The notes under the pieces are model-generated. The model did not search any database. It was not told where the DNA came from and worked only from the letters and a program-made list of their open reading frames with translations. 64,000 bases of DNA, from NCBI GenBank assembly GCA_032158295.1, contig CM063247.1:9180675-9244674 (forward strand). The letters are read 5' to 3'. Of this stretch, positions 57,603 to 61,062 are shown piece after piece. Position 1 is the first letter of the stretch, and each line of letters starts with the position of its first letter. A program made the position numbers and the translations under genes. Origin of the DNA: Pycnopodia helianthoides. Taxonomy: Eukaryota > Echinodermata > Asteroidea > Forcipulatida > Asteriidae.

Positions 57603-60600
57603 TCATGGAACTCAAGGATCAACAAGGGTTTTTTCCCCTCTTTTTTTGTTACCTCTCGTGGTGCTTAAATGCTGCATTCATGTTTGGATTATTTTGAAGA
57701 GGCTGAGAAAGACAGGAAATTAAAACTTGTGCAATTAAGAAGCATACAAACAGCATTCAGATTAAAGAGGCTTTTTGCGAGTGTGTGTGGGTTTGTTTTT
57801 GTTTTTTTGTTTTTTTTTATTCAAACACATTATTCAATCAATCTTGCATGAGTATGGAGCAAGGACTAATTCTTATATCAAAATGAAAATATTTAATTGG
57901 GGTCTGAAACAGAGCTTGATCTATTGGGCCTAGTCATGGCCGCATTCATCCAATAGATAATCTGTATCTGGGGGCCTACGAAAAAAATTGGGGGCCTGCG
58001 AAAATCGAGTAGAAAAAGAAATAAACAACAACATAAAACCGCAAAAAAAACTAACGTTATAATGGATGTGTCCTGGTTGAATAATGTATGAAGAAGAAGC
58101 ACTCACAAAACGATACCGCACATTCTTTTGGTGATGATCGGGGTATGGCACCGATTGAGGGAATGTGATGAGGGAAAAATGAAACTAGTGAAGGGGAATG
58201 GGCGAGCTGGAGGGAGGAACACTGATGAAGGACACGCACACCATTCAGACCTATTCACTGCTAATACAATGGCCCTAAACCACAGCCCGAATGTGGTGAG
58301 CGCTGATGTATAACTTTAATCAGCGGCTGGCTGACTATTTTGCGGTCTGCTGCAGTTAATCTCTTCCCGGTTGACAATGAAAGTTTTCCAGTATGTCAGA
58401 GCTAAACAAATGACACAAGTTTCTGAAACACCTGACTAAGCAAACATGACAACAGTTTATTCTGTGCGTAACAGCAAACAGTAGCCACCTCTTCAGTAGT
58501 AGGGAATGTTTACGGAGGTGAGCCATTTTGAATACAGACCTTGATAACGTGAGGGTATGACTTTTTTTCAAGAAATACACCAAGGGGAATACTGACTGGA
58601 TATTTTTTTTTTTTAATTGAACACAAAACTAAGGTATGACATTTTGGTAGCAATCTCGTTTAGAACTCTACAATCAGTCAAACATTTGTATAAAACAATA
58701 TTTCTGCTAAGAATCGCTCATCTTTGAGAAAATACTACTCATTTTTGAAACCGCGTTTAAACCAAATTGGAACAGTTGCTTTTAAGGCATTTGCATGGAA
58801 CTTTTATAAAAAGCTTGGAAAATGTCAGTAACAGAATGATTTACCTCCCTAAACGTGGAAGTAACCCCAGGAATTACACAAATGTAGGAAGGCTCCACTA
58901 GTTACTGGCTCACTGTAAGCCAAAAAGTTTAATTGGTGGTGTGTTGGGGGGGGGGGGGTTGGAAACATCAGAACATCGCACTGGCTGTCCAGCAAGACAT
59001 CCGGAAGCCTGCTACAAAGAGCACATGGTTCCACTTTATTCTGTGCACGAAGTGTAGGAGTAAAAAATATTTCTCAGCCCCTCAAAAAAAACTACGCAAC
59101 TATGAGATACTATCCCCTCTCTATGGTCTGGTCTACGATATTAAGGACTCTGACTCGGCCACGGCATTGCTCTTTGGAGAAGACAGTGAAATAATTAAAA
59201 ATGTGTCATGATGTGTTACCAGTGCTCACTTAAGGGTTTCAAGAGAAAGTTCATCACGGAATTGGGTTGAATTTAATTGATTCATGGGCCCTATTCCATA
59301 GTTATCCCTTACCGCAGAATTCTGCCGATAACACAGAATATTACCTAATTGAATCCCTGTTCATATTGCATGCGTTTCAGTCTATTAACTCGTAACCATG
59401 GGCCAAGGTCATAACCGAGACTAGACATTTTGGGCAATGACAACCAGAACGACTGGTCGATTAACTCTTGGTAATATTGTGCAGTGGTTTGAACGATTTT
59501 TGAAACCATGCAACTGTTAGGGTTGTGAACGGTGGCACAACAGACTGTGCAGAAAAAAAAATATAAAATGCGACCGTAACATCGTGTGTACAGTGTATGG
59601 CTGTGTACATTGTCTAGATACAATGTATGCATTCACCGCATGATATAAGTTGCAGGTTGACACGGTGTATCTACCATTCAAAAAACAACAGCGGGTATTA
59701 GATGTTAATGAATTTTGGAGCAGCAAGTGACTGCACACAGGGGATGGGCCTTGTCTTTGATCAACTATTGAAGCTTCACATGATGGACATAATGACAAGA
59801 ACCATTGAACTAAGTAGTGCACAATTTGTGTGATGAGAGGGGGGTTAGACACTGGACACAATTGGTAATTGTCAAAGACCAGTCTTCTCACTTGGTGTAT
59901 CTCAACATATGGATAAAATAACAAACCTGTAAAAACTTGAGCTCAATTGGTCGTCGAAGTTGCGAGATAACTATGAAAGAAAAAACACCCTTGTCACACG
60001 AAGTTGTGTGCTTTCAGATGGTTGATTTCGAGACCTCAAATTCTAATTCTGAGGACTCGAAATCAAATTCGTGGGAAAATTACTTCTTTCTCGAAAACTA
60101 TGTCACTTCAGAGGGAGCCGTTTCTCACAATGTTTTATACTGTCAACCTCTCCCCATTACTCGTTACCAAGTAAGGTTTCATGCTAATAATTATTTTGAG
60201 TAATTACCAATAGTGTCCACTGCCTTTAAGATGTGGGTTTATTTTGTCAAAATAGAAGGCAGTGCTGAAGTGAAAGTTTTGTTGTTCAAAATGTAGCCAC
60301 CCCCCCCCCAGAAAAAAGGTAAATTTGTGAAAAAGTCACGGTCGGTACCTTTTTCGCCAAAGAATGAAAACAAAAATGTTTTACCTGCTTGAACTGCTCT
60401 TCAAATGTCCACTCTGACTGGCCTCCCCTCTCCATCTTCGTCGACTCTTTGAACATTGAGGGCGACACTGGCGGCTTGCTTTCCAGGGGGAATTCGTTCT
60501 CGTCCTCGGAAAACATGGAGCCCTCTTTGGGCTTCTCCAGTTTCATCGAGTAGTCCTCGGGCTGGTTGCTACCAGAGTTCACCTCATCGTCTGAGGGGCT

Positions 60601-61062
60601 CCTCTCGAATGTGTAGCCCTCACTGTGACACCTCTCGTTGGACCTCACGGGGGACGCCACCGAGGGCTTCTCAGAGGAGATGTCACTCCTGGAGGAGAAG
60701 TCTCTGACCATTGACACAGGGGACAGTGAGTTCCTTCGTTCATCATGACTGCGCGGCTCATATCGACTCGGGCTACCGTTGAGAGGGGGCGGTGTGGTCT
60801 TACGCTGTCTCGGAGTGAACACGGGGTGGGGGCTCAGTCGGATCTTATTGCGGTGACCCATCGAGAGGTCTATCTCTCTGCCCGGTGTCGTCTCGTCGTC
60901 GTCGTCCTCCTCCTCGCGGGCTTGGTCTCCGTCCATGTCGTCCGAGTCGTAACCGTCCACTCCGTTCATCATCTCCAGACGGCGGAAGATCTCTTGTCGT
61001 CTGGCATGATCCAGGGAGAGAGCAGACATCATGGCCTGGCTGTAGAAGGGATGGTGTCTTGG
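1917..61062 (-). CDS. dri: dead ringer / ARID3-family transcription factor, whole gene (six exons visible)
   Basis: Nuclear DNA-binding protein of the ARID3 (dead ringer/BRIGHT) family. Six minus-strand exons (61062-60385, 36248-36176, 15231-15048, 6791-6571, 4032-3817, 2074-1917) have GT/AG borders and matching phases (0, 1, 2, 1, 1) and give about 509 residues. Order: acidic Ser/Pro-rich N-terminus (1-215), extended ARID (about 216-335, including FEEQFKQ-LYELSDDPKRKDFLDELF, TPVNRIPIMAKQVLDLYELF and TLRTQYMKYLYPYECEKR), linker, and a REKLES-type C-terminus ending in SIELNGVLYQGVLYPRG. In sea urchins dri acts in the oral-ectoderm and skeletogenic gene networks, and ARID3 proteins bind AT-rich DNA; these points are family knowledge. 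Length is close to the urchin protein (about 490). The first exon(s) and promoter are not seen. The largest intron carries a same-strand nested gene. Confidence 0.93.
2230..3450. repeat. complex minisatellite in last dri intron with 363-bp higher-order unit
   Basis: Units of about 42-53 bp built on GACACACTGTGAAGAAGATG, ACACAGTGACTTGGCCCACT, with an optional GAGTGTGAAC insert. A block of about 363 bp is repeated in tandem (for instance the rare variant CACTGGGAATACACTG at 2629 and 2992). All minus frames are open for long stretches; this is an effect of the repeat, not a gene. Confidence 0.95.
3669..3787. mobile_element. GTGTCCG MITE, copy 2, next to a dri splice donor
   Basis: 119 bp, GTGTCCGAACTAGCGGCTGC to CACTAATTCGGACAC. 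Lies in the last dri intron 30 bp past the donor at 3816. Related to copy 1 by the ends and the GGCTACG/CGTAGCC blocks. Confidence 0.7.
3817..4032 (-). CDS. dri: dri exon: REKLES-alpha-like region
   Basis: 216-bp exon, phase 1 in and out. It encodes DERDARDMQFPRAFIQPRLS, then EPLTPPAKRPLLTEEQHHRY followed by a Gln-rich helix, resembling the first half of the ARID3 REKLES domain (self-association and nuclear shuttling in vertebrate ARID3A, family knowledge). PPAKRP could serve as a weak nuclear-localisation motif (inference). The donor is CATG|GTAAGG. Only about 30 bp into the downstream intron a MITE-like inverted repeat begins (3787-3669). Confidence 0.9.
4580..4885. mobile_element. second MITE family, copy A
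   Basis: Ends TTATCCTTGCCAATCCTGTA-TAATA; internal blocks TTTCAGCATGTAAACACATT and AGTATGAACTTCATCATCAG match the copies at 20622, 30701 and 63640. This copy is in the reverse orientation and its left end is diverged. Confidence 0.65.
5711..6106. mobile_element. TTAA-flanked MITE, family copy 1
   Basis: About 396 bp including TTAA at both ends, terminal repeat AGGAACATTACAGAATTGG. Same orientation as the copy at 48957. In the dri intron between exons 6571 and 4032. Confidence 0.85.
6571..6791 (-). CDS. dri: dri exon: end of ARID and post-ARID linker
   Basis: 221 bp. It begins by completing Gln of RTQ, then YMKYLYPYECEKRQLSTPSE and LQSAIDGNRREGRRQ, the end of the extended ARID typical of ARID3 proteins. 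It then runs into a Pro/Ser-rich linker (HSPPLPTMIPHPSVIP). The donor TTTG|GTGAGG is in phase 1. The acceptor has a run of cytosines before CAG. An in-frame read-through past the donor ends after about 36 codons, so the splice is needed. Confidence 0.94.
6792..9144. other. dri intron, no gene
   Basis: AT-rich with T runs at 7328, 8020 and 8332-8357. The phrase CTCTGACGAAGGTCCGG-TTTGGATCGAAAGC at about 8630 resembles 3' ends of Penelope/LINE-type elements, but no reverse transcriptase remains. Confidence 0.4.
9145..9536. mobile_element. TTAA-flanked MITE, family copy 2
   Basis: About 392 bp, TTAA at both ends, inverted relative to the copy at 5711. Shared internal blocks include CTGGCAGTGTAAGCACTTTA and GCTCACTGAGCGATAAACTC. 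Confidence 0.85.
9766..9958. repeat. 15-bp minisatellite, about 12 copies
   Basis: Near-perfect AAGAACTTGAGGTCC units between partial variants CATGATGCCC and CATGATGTCC. The 15-bp period gives 5-residue repeats in every frame (QELEV, KNLRS, DLKFL). Intronic. Confidence 0.95.
11219..11479. repeat. TCCGTTATTACGGA palindromic array
   Basis: Repeated near-palindromes TCCGTTATTACGGATTCA with alternating orientation; a block of about 92 bp (TTCACAATTTCAAAATCCGT onward) occurs twice (11261, 11353). Could form multiple hairpins. Confidence 0.85.
11845..12405. repeat. degenerate minisatellite (GGCAGTAGGGATCCTAC), about 10 copies
   Basis: Units of about 50-58 bp containing TTGAGGCAGTAGGGATCCTA and CATAAACTCATATTGG. 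Indels between units make the period irregular. Confidence 0.85.
13160..13490 (+). mobile_element. tRNA-derived SINE-like element
   Basis: B-box-like GGGTTCGGGTCCC at 13202-13213, followed by a body with CCTTCAGGAAGATACTTATA-type sequence and an AAT-rich tail (ATTCAATAATAATAA). Short A-box-like sequence upstream is degenerate. In the dri intron upstream of the minisatellite at 14320. Confidence 0.55.
14320..14660. repeat. 21/24-bp minisatellite (GCCTCTGTGCCCTTG)
   Basis: Units based on TTTTTGCCTCTGTGCCCTTG; a 72-bp block is doubled at about 14378-14521. The minus strand shows a spurious KGTEAKS-type repetitive frame of 158 codons, the plus strand two hydrophobic ones. Lies about 400 bp downstream of the ARID core exon, in the intron. 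Confidence 0.9.
15048..15231 (-). CDS. dri: dri exon: core of ARID DNA-binding domain
   Basis: 184-bp exon, entry phase 1, exit phase 2. It encodes TPVNRIPIMAKQVLDLYELF, NLVTSKGGLVEVINKKQW and REITKGLNLPASITSAAFTLRTQ. This is the DNA-contacting part of ARID, including the Gly-Gly loop and the conserved Trp and Leu positions. Acceptor TTTTTTCAACCAACAG and donor CA|GTAAGTA are strong. No substitution is seen at positions I know to be conserved in ARID3 proteins. Confidence 0.96.
15305..15865. repeat. about 60-bp minisatellite of GTACTCGAGTAC motifs
   Basis: About nine units of CTCGAGTAGTACTACTCGAG, ACCGCTTTGATGGTACTGTG, ACTCGTACTCAGTACT. Each unit contains the palindrome CTCGAGTAGTACTACTCGAG. 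Starts 75 bp upstream of the ARID core exon acceptor. Confidence 0.9.
15866..17651. promoter_or_regulatory. dri intron; candidate cis-regulatory block at 16200-16530
   Basis: Non-repetitive stretch with closely spaced binding-site-like words: TAATCC at 16214 (Otx/Goosecoid type), CACGTG at 16251 and TAATTA at 16305. Upstream of the ARID core exon in transcription order. Motifs this short occur by chance, so this is only a candidate. Confidence 0.2.
16739..16788. repeat. perfect 50-bp palindrome
   Basis: Arms of 25 bp (start ATTTGGTTTATTGG, centre GAAAC|GTTTC, end CCAATAAACCAAAT) with no spacer and no mismatch. Origin unknown; too short for a typical MITE. Confidence 0.95.
17652..18032. mobile_element. 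TTAA-flanked MITE, family copy 3
   Basis: About 380 bp, same orientation as the 9145 copy. The right terminal repeat is shortened by one base (GTTCC-TTAA). Small internal deletions relative to other copies. Confidence 0.85.
18033..20621. other. dri intron, no gene
   Basis: Between two MITEs. No exon-like open frame with splice sites. 19640-19990 is GC-richer and non-repetitive; otherwise I see nothing specific. Confidence 0.4.
20622..21020. mobile_element. second MITE family, copy B
   Basis: About 400 bp. Starts TATGATACAGTAATGGTAAG and ends ATCATTTCTGTATAATA. Shares CACAAAACATGAACACTGTC, TTCACCATTTTCTCCTGAC and GAAGTTCATACCAGAAC with copy C. Confidence 0.7.
22540..22790. promoter_or_regulatory. 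candidate intronic enhancer
   Basis: Non-repetitive, GC-richer than its surroundings, with TTTAATCTGATG, ACGCGCTAATTCC and GACATCGCGTCGGGA (a short dyad). Conservation is unknown. Confidence 0.18.
23345..23790. repeat. diverged tandem duplication, about 225-bp unit
   Basis: Copies at about 23345-23570 and 23575-23790 share TTCACCGCGT, TTGCATGGTGTGGGAAATAT-like and TTGGCATGG-CTTGCTGCACATT-like segments. Old duplication with many indels. Confidence 0.5.
24297..24469. mobile_element. CCGTAATTTTCGG MITE with TA ends
   Basis: About 173 bp. TA-CCGTAATTTTCGGATTATA at the left and TATAATCCGAAAATTACGG-TA at the right, arms continuing into AAACCGC/GCGGTTTA. A TA dinucleotide on each side suggests Tc1/mariner-type insertion (inference). 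Confidence 0.75.
26085..26640. repeat. 24-bp minisatellite (TAGGCCCTAGGCACCAGTGTTCCG), about 22 copies
   Basis: Units of mostly 24 bp; the minus strand shows an 8-residue period (RAYGTLVP) for about 120 codons. Not coding. Confidence 0.93.
29238..29372. repeat. AATAAATA simple repeat
   Basis: Dense A/T array of AATAAATA and AAAAATAA words, producing artificial Phe/Tyr/Leu-rich minus frames. Confidence 0.9.
30701..31043. mobile_element. second MITE family, copy C
   Basis: About 343 bp. TATACAGGATTGGTAAGGAT at the left, ACCAATCCTATATA at the right: imperfect terminal inverted repeats. Best-preserved ends in the window. Confidence 0.72.
31560..32110. promoter_or_regulatory. candidate intronic enhancer
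   Basis: Repeat-free block with GGATTA (31673-31678; again near 31839), TAATTATTG, and several AACAAT/CATTCT words of Sox-like type. It stands out from the MITE-rich surroundings because of its lack of low-complexity sequence. Confidence 0.22.
32219..32285 (-). mobile_element. tRNA-like SINE head (minus)
   Basis: The minus strand reads AGCTTGGTTGGTGGAGCGCC, a tRNA A-box region, then GGCATTTGAATCCGGAGAAC and GGGTTCAAAACTC as B box. Not a complete cloverleaf, so a SINE head or tRNA pseudogene rather than a tRNA gene. Confidence 0.5.
32464..32898. mobile_element. possible MITE with TTTTGTGATGCACTCAT ends
   Basis: Left TTTTGTGATGCACTCATTTG and right reverse complement CTTTGTGTATGCACTCATCT match at about 17 of 20. 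Interior holds ATGACGTCA-like motifs near both ends. No target duplication identified. Confidence 0.4.
33826..34168 (+). mobile_element. tRNA-derived SINE
   Basis: B box GGTTCGAATCCCGG near 33883, an A-box-like region about 45 bp upstream, then a body (GGGCATAGCACTTAACTATA; CACCCAGGAGTAAATGGGTA) and an AATAAATTATTATTG tail. The body is of the type seen in deuterostome SINEs. Confidence 0.65.
34231..34488. mobile_element. long-armed MITE, 258 bp
   Basis: Arms of about 75-100 bp: GGATGGAATTTGACACGCAG... and the reverse complement of ...CTGTGTGCCAGATTCCATGCC. Inner matches GCAGTCAGAGTATGTC and GTCACAGATTTGTCC. Confidence 0.7.
35425..35492 (-). mobile_element. tRNA-like SINE head (minus)
   Basis: The minus strand contains CAGTGGTATAGTGGTAAG (A box) and GTGGGTTCGAGTCCCA (B box) at tRNA spacing, but the acceptor arms do not pair. 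The sequence continues into a non-tRNA body towards lower coordinates. Confidence 0.5.
35607..35780. mobile_element. GGGCCCAATTTCATAGAGC MITE, copy 2
   Basis: GTGCCCAATTTCATAGAGCT at the left, AGCTCTATGAAATTGGGCCC at the right. About 174 bp. Located 400 bp beyond the small ARID exon. Confidence 0.8.
36176..36248 (-). CDS. dri: dri exon: first ARID helices
   Basis: 73-bp exon encoding LYELSDDPKRKDFLDELFSFMQKR plus one base of the next codon, the almost invariant opening of the ARID3 ARID domain. The acceptor TTCTATAG and donor CGTG|GTAAGT are canonical; entry phase 0 and exit phase 1 match both neighbours. It is isolated by introns of 24 kb upstream and 21 kb downstream, so it is easy to miss without homology. 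Confidence 0.95.
37020..37140. repeat. AT microsatellite with duplicated flank
   Basis: GCTGCATATATAT...GCTAATATATGCTAATAAT-type block occurs twice, about 78 bp apart, with (AT)n and (AATATT)n runs. Confidence 0.75.
37190..37500. promoter_or_regulatory. candidate intronic enhancer with TAATTA cluster
   Basis: Three homeodomain-core sites within about 60 bp (GCTAATTAAGG, GTTAATTAATAGCG, ACAATTAATAGCG), two of them followed by TAGCG. Immediately before the composite CA satellite. Confidence 0.25.
37561..38252. repeat. composite (CA)n satellite with about 155-bp spacer unit, three copies
   Basis: Four (CA)n tracts (about 37574-37618, 37778-37811, 37970-38055, 38214-38250) alternate with three nearly identical spacers (CATCCTTACGGATCCGG... 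to ...GGACCCCACATATGCCCTT). Spacers contain CCCTTGTGGGGCCCAATTG and GACCTTGTGGGGTCC half-palindromes. Sequence identity between spacers is near complete, so the expansion is recent. Confidence 0.93.
38560..39770. repeat. diverged tandem array, about 125-148-bp unit, eight or nine copies
   Basis: Repeated landmarks: AATCCTTAAATCCTTCTAGA, GCAAGAAACCCTTGACTGAC, CCTGGGATTGAAAA and AAGACACATTCCTTTGG. Period drifts from about 125 to 148 bp. It lies 3' of the nested gene's stop codon (40026), so may be within its 3' untranslated region. Confidence 0.85.
40026..40237 (-). CDS. nested gene last exon: Myb/SANT-like C-terminal domain
   Basis: 212-bp terminal exon, acceptor AAATGTTTTACAG, entry phase 1, stop TAA at 40028-40026. 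It encodes GKKVPWTSAETEAIWKDMRE, then FILHEQVPGKKSCEQCVAAN and PVLSKKTWKCVKFKVYNMIQ with a basic tail. The spaced Trp residues (PW, IW, TW) and the PGKKSC-x2-C segment resemble the Myb/SANT-like module I associate with the C-terminus of this recombinase family. A DNA-binding or element-end-binding role is inference. The frame is well defined by phase and by the stop. Confidence 0.75.
40026..50454 (-). CDS. SET methyltransferase - tyrosine recombinase - Myb/SANT fusion gene nested in dri intron (apparent frameshift)
   Basis: Multi-exon minus-strand gene inside the 24-kb dri intron, same strand as dri. Proposed exons: 50454-50409, 48221-48183, 45940-45880, 45708-45546, 45287-42207, 41810-41760, 41389-41036, 40237-40026; all have GT/AG ends and matching phases. 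Domain order: KMT5A-like SET, acidic duplicated linker, two C2H2/C4-like motifs, a Crypton-like tyrosine-recombinase core (R, K, R, H, Y present), an Asn/Ser/Arg-rich exon and a C-terminal Myb/SANT-like domain. As I recall, fish and marine-invertebrate genomes carry multi-copy proteins with these SET and recombinase segments. One extra base at 44723-44725 separates the SET and recombinase frames, so this copy is a decayed gene, two products, or an assembly error. If continuous it would be about 1,300 residues. Whether it is mobile or domesticated is unknown; introns and no visible terminal repeats fit Crypton-type or host-gene status. Confidence 0.78.
41036..41389 (-). CDS. nested gene exon: low-complexity Asn/Ser/Thr/Arg/Pro linker
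   Basis: 354-bp exon, phase 1 in and out, encoding EEEEALSVDAHQFSTSPS then NSNSN, NRPTNNSNRPTNSKRPTN and SRRPNICRPGTSNRPSKHNR segments, ending SSCRQE. It is built from an imperfect short repeat rich in CAACAG/CCA triplets, and a second minus frame is also open for 114 codons (Ala/Pro/Thr-rich), so frame choice rests on phase matching. Acceptor CATGTAATAG is weak (no clear pyrimidine tract); donor GAAG|GTATTA. Probably a disordered linker between recombinase and Myb/SANT-like domains. Confidence 0.6.
41760..41810 (-). CDS. nested gene, 51-bp acidic exon
   Basis: Acceptor TTGTTATTTTTCAG, donor CAAG|GTATAT, phase 1 in and out. It encodes (D)INVDVQTEDDDDDLSQ, an acidic linker after the recombinase domain. 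Phases match both neighbours, and skipping it would keep the frame, so alternative splicing is possible (inference). Confidence 0.7.
42207..45287 (-). CDS. nested gene main exon: SET C-half, acidic linker, Zn-finger-like motifs, tyrosine recombinase
   Basis: About 3.1 kb. 45286-45100 encodes IDATKDDGGLGRLVNDDHKH through LFAAKNIKAGDELTYDYGD, the SET post-insert and catalytic-Tyr region; the usual NHS is NDD. A linker follows with a 495-bp duplication (44125-45092). An extra base at 44723-44725 shifts frame. The second frame (853 codons from 44748) has a C-x2-C/H-H motif (CLYCEK...HYQRQH, about 43869-43810), a second C-x2-C/H-C motif (CPQC...HTKYRC, 43617-43555), and a recombinase core (about 42831-42259). 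Catalytic candidates: Arg in NKRRP (42795), Lys in GKRGR (42645), Arg in CTKMRKYTAT, His in GHLGH and Tyr in DFYR (42324). The first His of the HxxR box is Thr. Donor GCAG|GTAAGAG, phase 1. Confidence 0.85.
42208..45545 (-). other. introns and spacers of the nested gene between 45287 and 45545
   Basis: Apart from the exons listed separately, the only non-coding part here is the 258-bp intron 45545-45288, AT-rich, with acceptor TTATTTTTTCAG. I see no repeat in it. Confidence 0.5.
44125..45092 (-). repeat. 495-bp tandem duplication inside the main exon of the nested gene
   Basis: Two copies, about 45092-44620 and 44597-44125, differ by scattered substitutions. Both encode the same linker (for example VQPRENPSSKGNTEIHVEQL and VNVENSSVLCADTNKVQLNE). 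The upstream copy has one extra base in a run of three G (44723-44725; two in the other copy) and a nearby 3-base difference. The similarity is high, so the duplication is recent relative to the repeats around it. Confidence 0.85.
45546..45708 (-). CDS. nested gene exon: first half of SET domain
   Basis: 163-bp exon encoding GRGVIAAKNFTKGEFLLNYS then GELLERAAAEARHSKYTYEN and GSFMYFFFHKGRRM. GRGV, the Y-x-GEL turn and the FFFHKG strand are hallmarks of the N-terminal SET fold as found in KMT5A (histone H4 lysine-20 methyltransferase) relatives. Exit phase 2 completes Cys with the first base of the next exon (RRM-C-IDATK). Donor TG|GTATGT is canonical. Confidence 0.85.
45880..45940 (-). CDS. 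nested gene exon: pre-SET segment
   Basis: 61-bp exon, entry phase 0, exit phase 1, encoding TDSPEDDRDGLSAAYISNEK plus G. It joins directly to GRGVIAAKNF of the next exon, reproducing the GKGRGV entry of KMT5A-like SET domains. Acceptor ATATTATAG is weak; donor AAAAAG|GTCAGT is acceptable. The upstream intron is filled by the 2-kb minisatellite at 45999-48012. Confidence 0.7.
45999..48012. repeat. 48-bp minisatellite, about 42 copies
   Basis: Near-identical 48-bp units (GGAGCATGGTGTGTGTAG, TATTCTAAACATTGAGTG, RTAATGCCTTAT) fill the intron of the nested gene between exons 48183 and 45940. Because 48 is divisible by three, the minus strand shows a spurious open frame with the 16-residue period MFRILHTPCSIRHYHS over hundreds of codons. 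Variant classes (GTAGGATT against GTAGTATT; ATAA against GTAA) cluster, which fits local unit turnover. Not considered coding. Confidence 0.95.
48040..48148. repeat. GAGACC-rich low-complexity repeat
   Basis: Degenerate array of CGAGACC/GAGACCGAGAC motifs directly next to the 48-bp minisatellite, introduced by GTGTTGTAGTCGAGAC. Similar sequence is common in animal genomes as a self-expanding simple repeat. Confidence 0.7.
48183..48221 (-). CDS. nested gene, 39-bp exon
   Basis: Acceptor TTATTTATATAG, donor AAAAAAG|GTAAGA, phase 0 on both sides. It encodes VQRYSIRRREPKK, a basic stretch comparable to the RRSSRKSK-type basic segment before the KMT5A SET domain. The other two frames contain a stop or break the phase. 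It lies between the 48-bp minisatellite and a 218-bp hairpin element. Confidence 0.55.
48305..48522. mobile_element. hairpin MITE-like element, 218 bp
   Basis: Two arms of about 100 bp (from TAATAAATTTATTTCGG and back to CCGAAATAAAATTTATTA) pair almost end to end around an 11-base centre (GCTGGCTTACT). Sub-matches include CTCATGCAATTA / TAATTGCATGAG and CCTGCTTACTGT / ACAGTAAGCAGG. It would fold as a long RNA hairpin if transcribed with the nested gene. Family unknown. Confidence 0.75.
48957..49350. mobile_element. TTAA-flanked MITE, family copy 4
   Basis: About 390 bp. Starts TTAA-AGGAACATTACAGAAT and ends AATTCTGTAATGTTCCT-TTAA. Other copies at 5711, 9145 and 17652. Terminal inverted repeats about 20 bp. 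TTAA target duplications are used by piggyBac and Kolobok transposases; which one mobilised this family cannot be told. Non-coding. Confidence 0.85.
49377..49553. mobile_element. MITE-like inverted repeat, 177 bp
   Basis: Starts CCCGGATCATATTTCCTGC and ends in the reverse complement (GCAGGAAGTATGAACCGGG), with TTAA-containing sequence on both sides. Arms about 35 bp, diverged. It sits 27 bp after the TTAA-flanked MITE, so two elements are nearly adjacent. Confidence 0.65.
49605..50360. mobile_element. large palindromic (foldback-like) element, about 750 bp
   Basis: Left and right halves are diverged reverse complements nearly to the centre: TGGGTTATGGATGTAAA (49965-49981), a 9-base loop, then TTTACATCCACAACCCA. 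Other paired blocks: ATCAAAATAGAC-GGGTGCCC, TCATGCGGTCACGT, ATGCCAACATCA, and outermost CCCCAGTGAA. The two arms even give the same chance peptide on opposite strands (MLDVSSLTY-x-ESSRRFSSYF). Located in the first intron of the nested gene. Probably a non-autonomous foldback element; no transposase seen. Confidence 0.75.
50409..50454 (-). CDS. nested gene, candidate first coding exon (MEIQTER)
   Basis: Acceptor CTCTCTCCACAG just above 50454, then a short leader with stops in all frames, ATG at 50429-50427, seven codons (MEIQTER) and donor CGG|GTAAGC in phase 0. The phase fits the 39-bp exon at 48221. It would place the start about 40 residues before the SET domain, similar to related KMT5A-like proteins. 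It is very short, so the support is limited to splice signals and phase. Confidence 0.4.
51193..51304 (-). promoter_or_regulatory. candidate promoter and first exon of the nested gene
   Basis: On the minus strand, a CCAAT box (51304-51300) lies about 74 bp upstream of an ATG (51226-51224). Between them is the palindrome ATGGCGCCAT (51252-51243), like a YY1-type initiator motif. The ATG opens MSAAQGLNTKP and reaches a strong donor CCTG|GTAAGA (51193). The phase (1) does not fit any seen coding exon; spliced to the acceptor at 50454 it would become a short upstream frame before MEIQTER. Promoter-type signals at the gene's 5' end are suggestive only. Confidence 0.35.
51590..51632. repeat. (CA)n microsatellite with CTCCACAAGG flank
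   Basis: Preceded by several TGTCTCCACA(AGG) motifs at 51391-51575. The same motif, inverted (TTGTGGAGACA), follows the CA tract at 38252, so the two loci probably hold related elements in opposite orientation. Confidence 0.75.
53003..53365. mobile_element. hAT-like MITE with diverged 8-bp target duplication
   Basis: Starts CAGTGGCGTAACTA, ends TAGTTGCTGCGCTG (terminal inverted repeat with mismatches). The flanking 8-mers ACAGCACC and ATAACACC match at 6 of 8. It contains a small GTGCCCCTATG tandem near 53050-53085. CAGTGGCGTA ends and 8-bp duplications are typical of hAT elements. Confidence 0.65.
55240..55480. promoter_or_regulatory. candidate intronic enhancer
   Basis: Non-repetitive block with TCTCGCGCGGAGG, ATCGGGCGCCATATTTT and GTTAATTATGAC. 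Near the 5' part of the 24-kb dri intron. Confidence 0.2.
57200..57560. promoter_or_regulatory. candidate intronic enhancer
   Basis: Repeat-free block between a (CT)n run (57168-57186) and a 30-base T run (57569-57599). Contains TTAATCATTAATG, CAGCAGCAGATGGGCGATTG and ACAATAGAG. No other explanation is seen for its composition. Confidence 0.2.
59849..60222. mobile_element. abundant echinoderm-type inverted-repeat element
   Basis: About 374 bp. CACTGGACACAATTGGTAAT at the left, ATTACCAATAGTGTCCACTG at the right, with internal GTGTGACAAGGGTG/ACGAAGTTGTGTG blocks. I recognise it as a high-copy repeat of echinoderm genomes (recollection, not a search). A diverged partial copy of its interior lies at about 62140-62300. 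Confidence 0.75.
60385..61062 (-). CDS. dri: dri exon: acidic/Ser-Pro N-terminal region and start of ARID
   Basis: 678 bp, 226 codons, phase 0 on both sides. The acceptor is a good pyrimidine tract ending in CAG just above 61062; the donor CAG|GTAAAA follows codons for WTFEEQFKQ, the entry to the extended ARID. Contents: a short helix-like stretch (SLDHARRQEIFRRLEMMNG), an acidic run (about residues 38-56, EEEDDDDE), then a Ser/Pro/Arg-rich region with many SP/TP sites (possible proline-directed phosphorylation, inference). If this were the first coding exon the likely start would be the double Met near residue 11; the clean acceptor argues that it is internal. The codons are GC-richer than the flanking introns. 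Confidence 0.9.

Larger units (their letters stand above)
51640..59848. other. dri intron upstream of the nested gene, no gene
   Basis: No exon with convincing splice sites. Simple runs at 52180-52206 (C/CA), 54063 (C), 57168 (CT), 57569 (T) and 58946 (G). Contains the hAT-like MITE at 53003 and candidate enhancers at 55240 and 57200. Confidence 0.4.

Noticed and set aside
58933..59211. Plus open frame of 92 codons (KPATKSTWFHFILCTKCRSK)
   Set aside because: Starts in a G run, no recognisable domain or splice partners, no homologue that I know.
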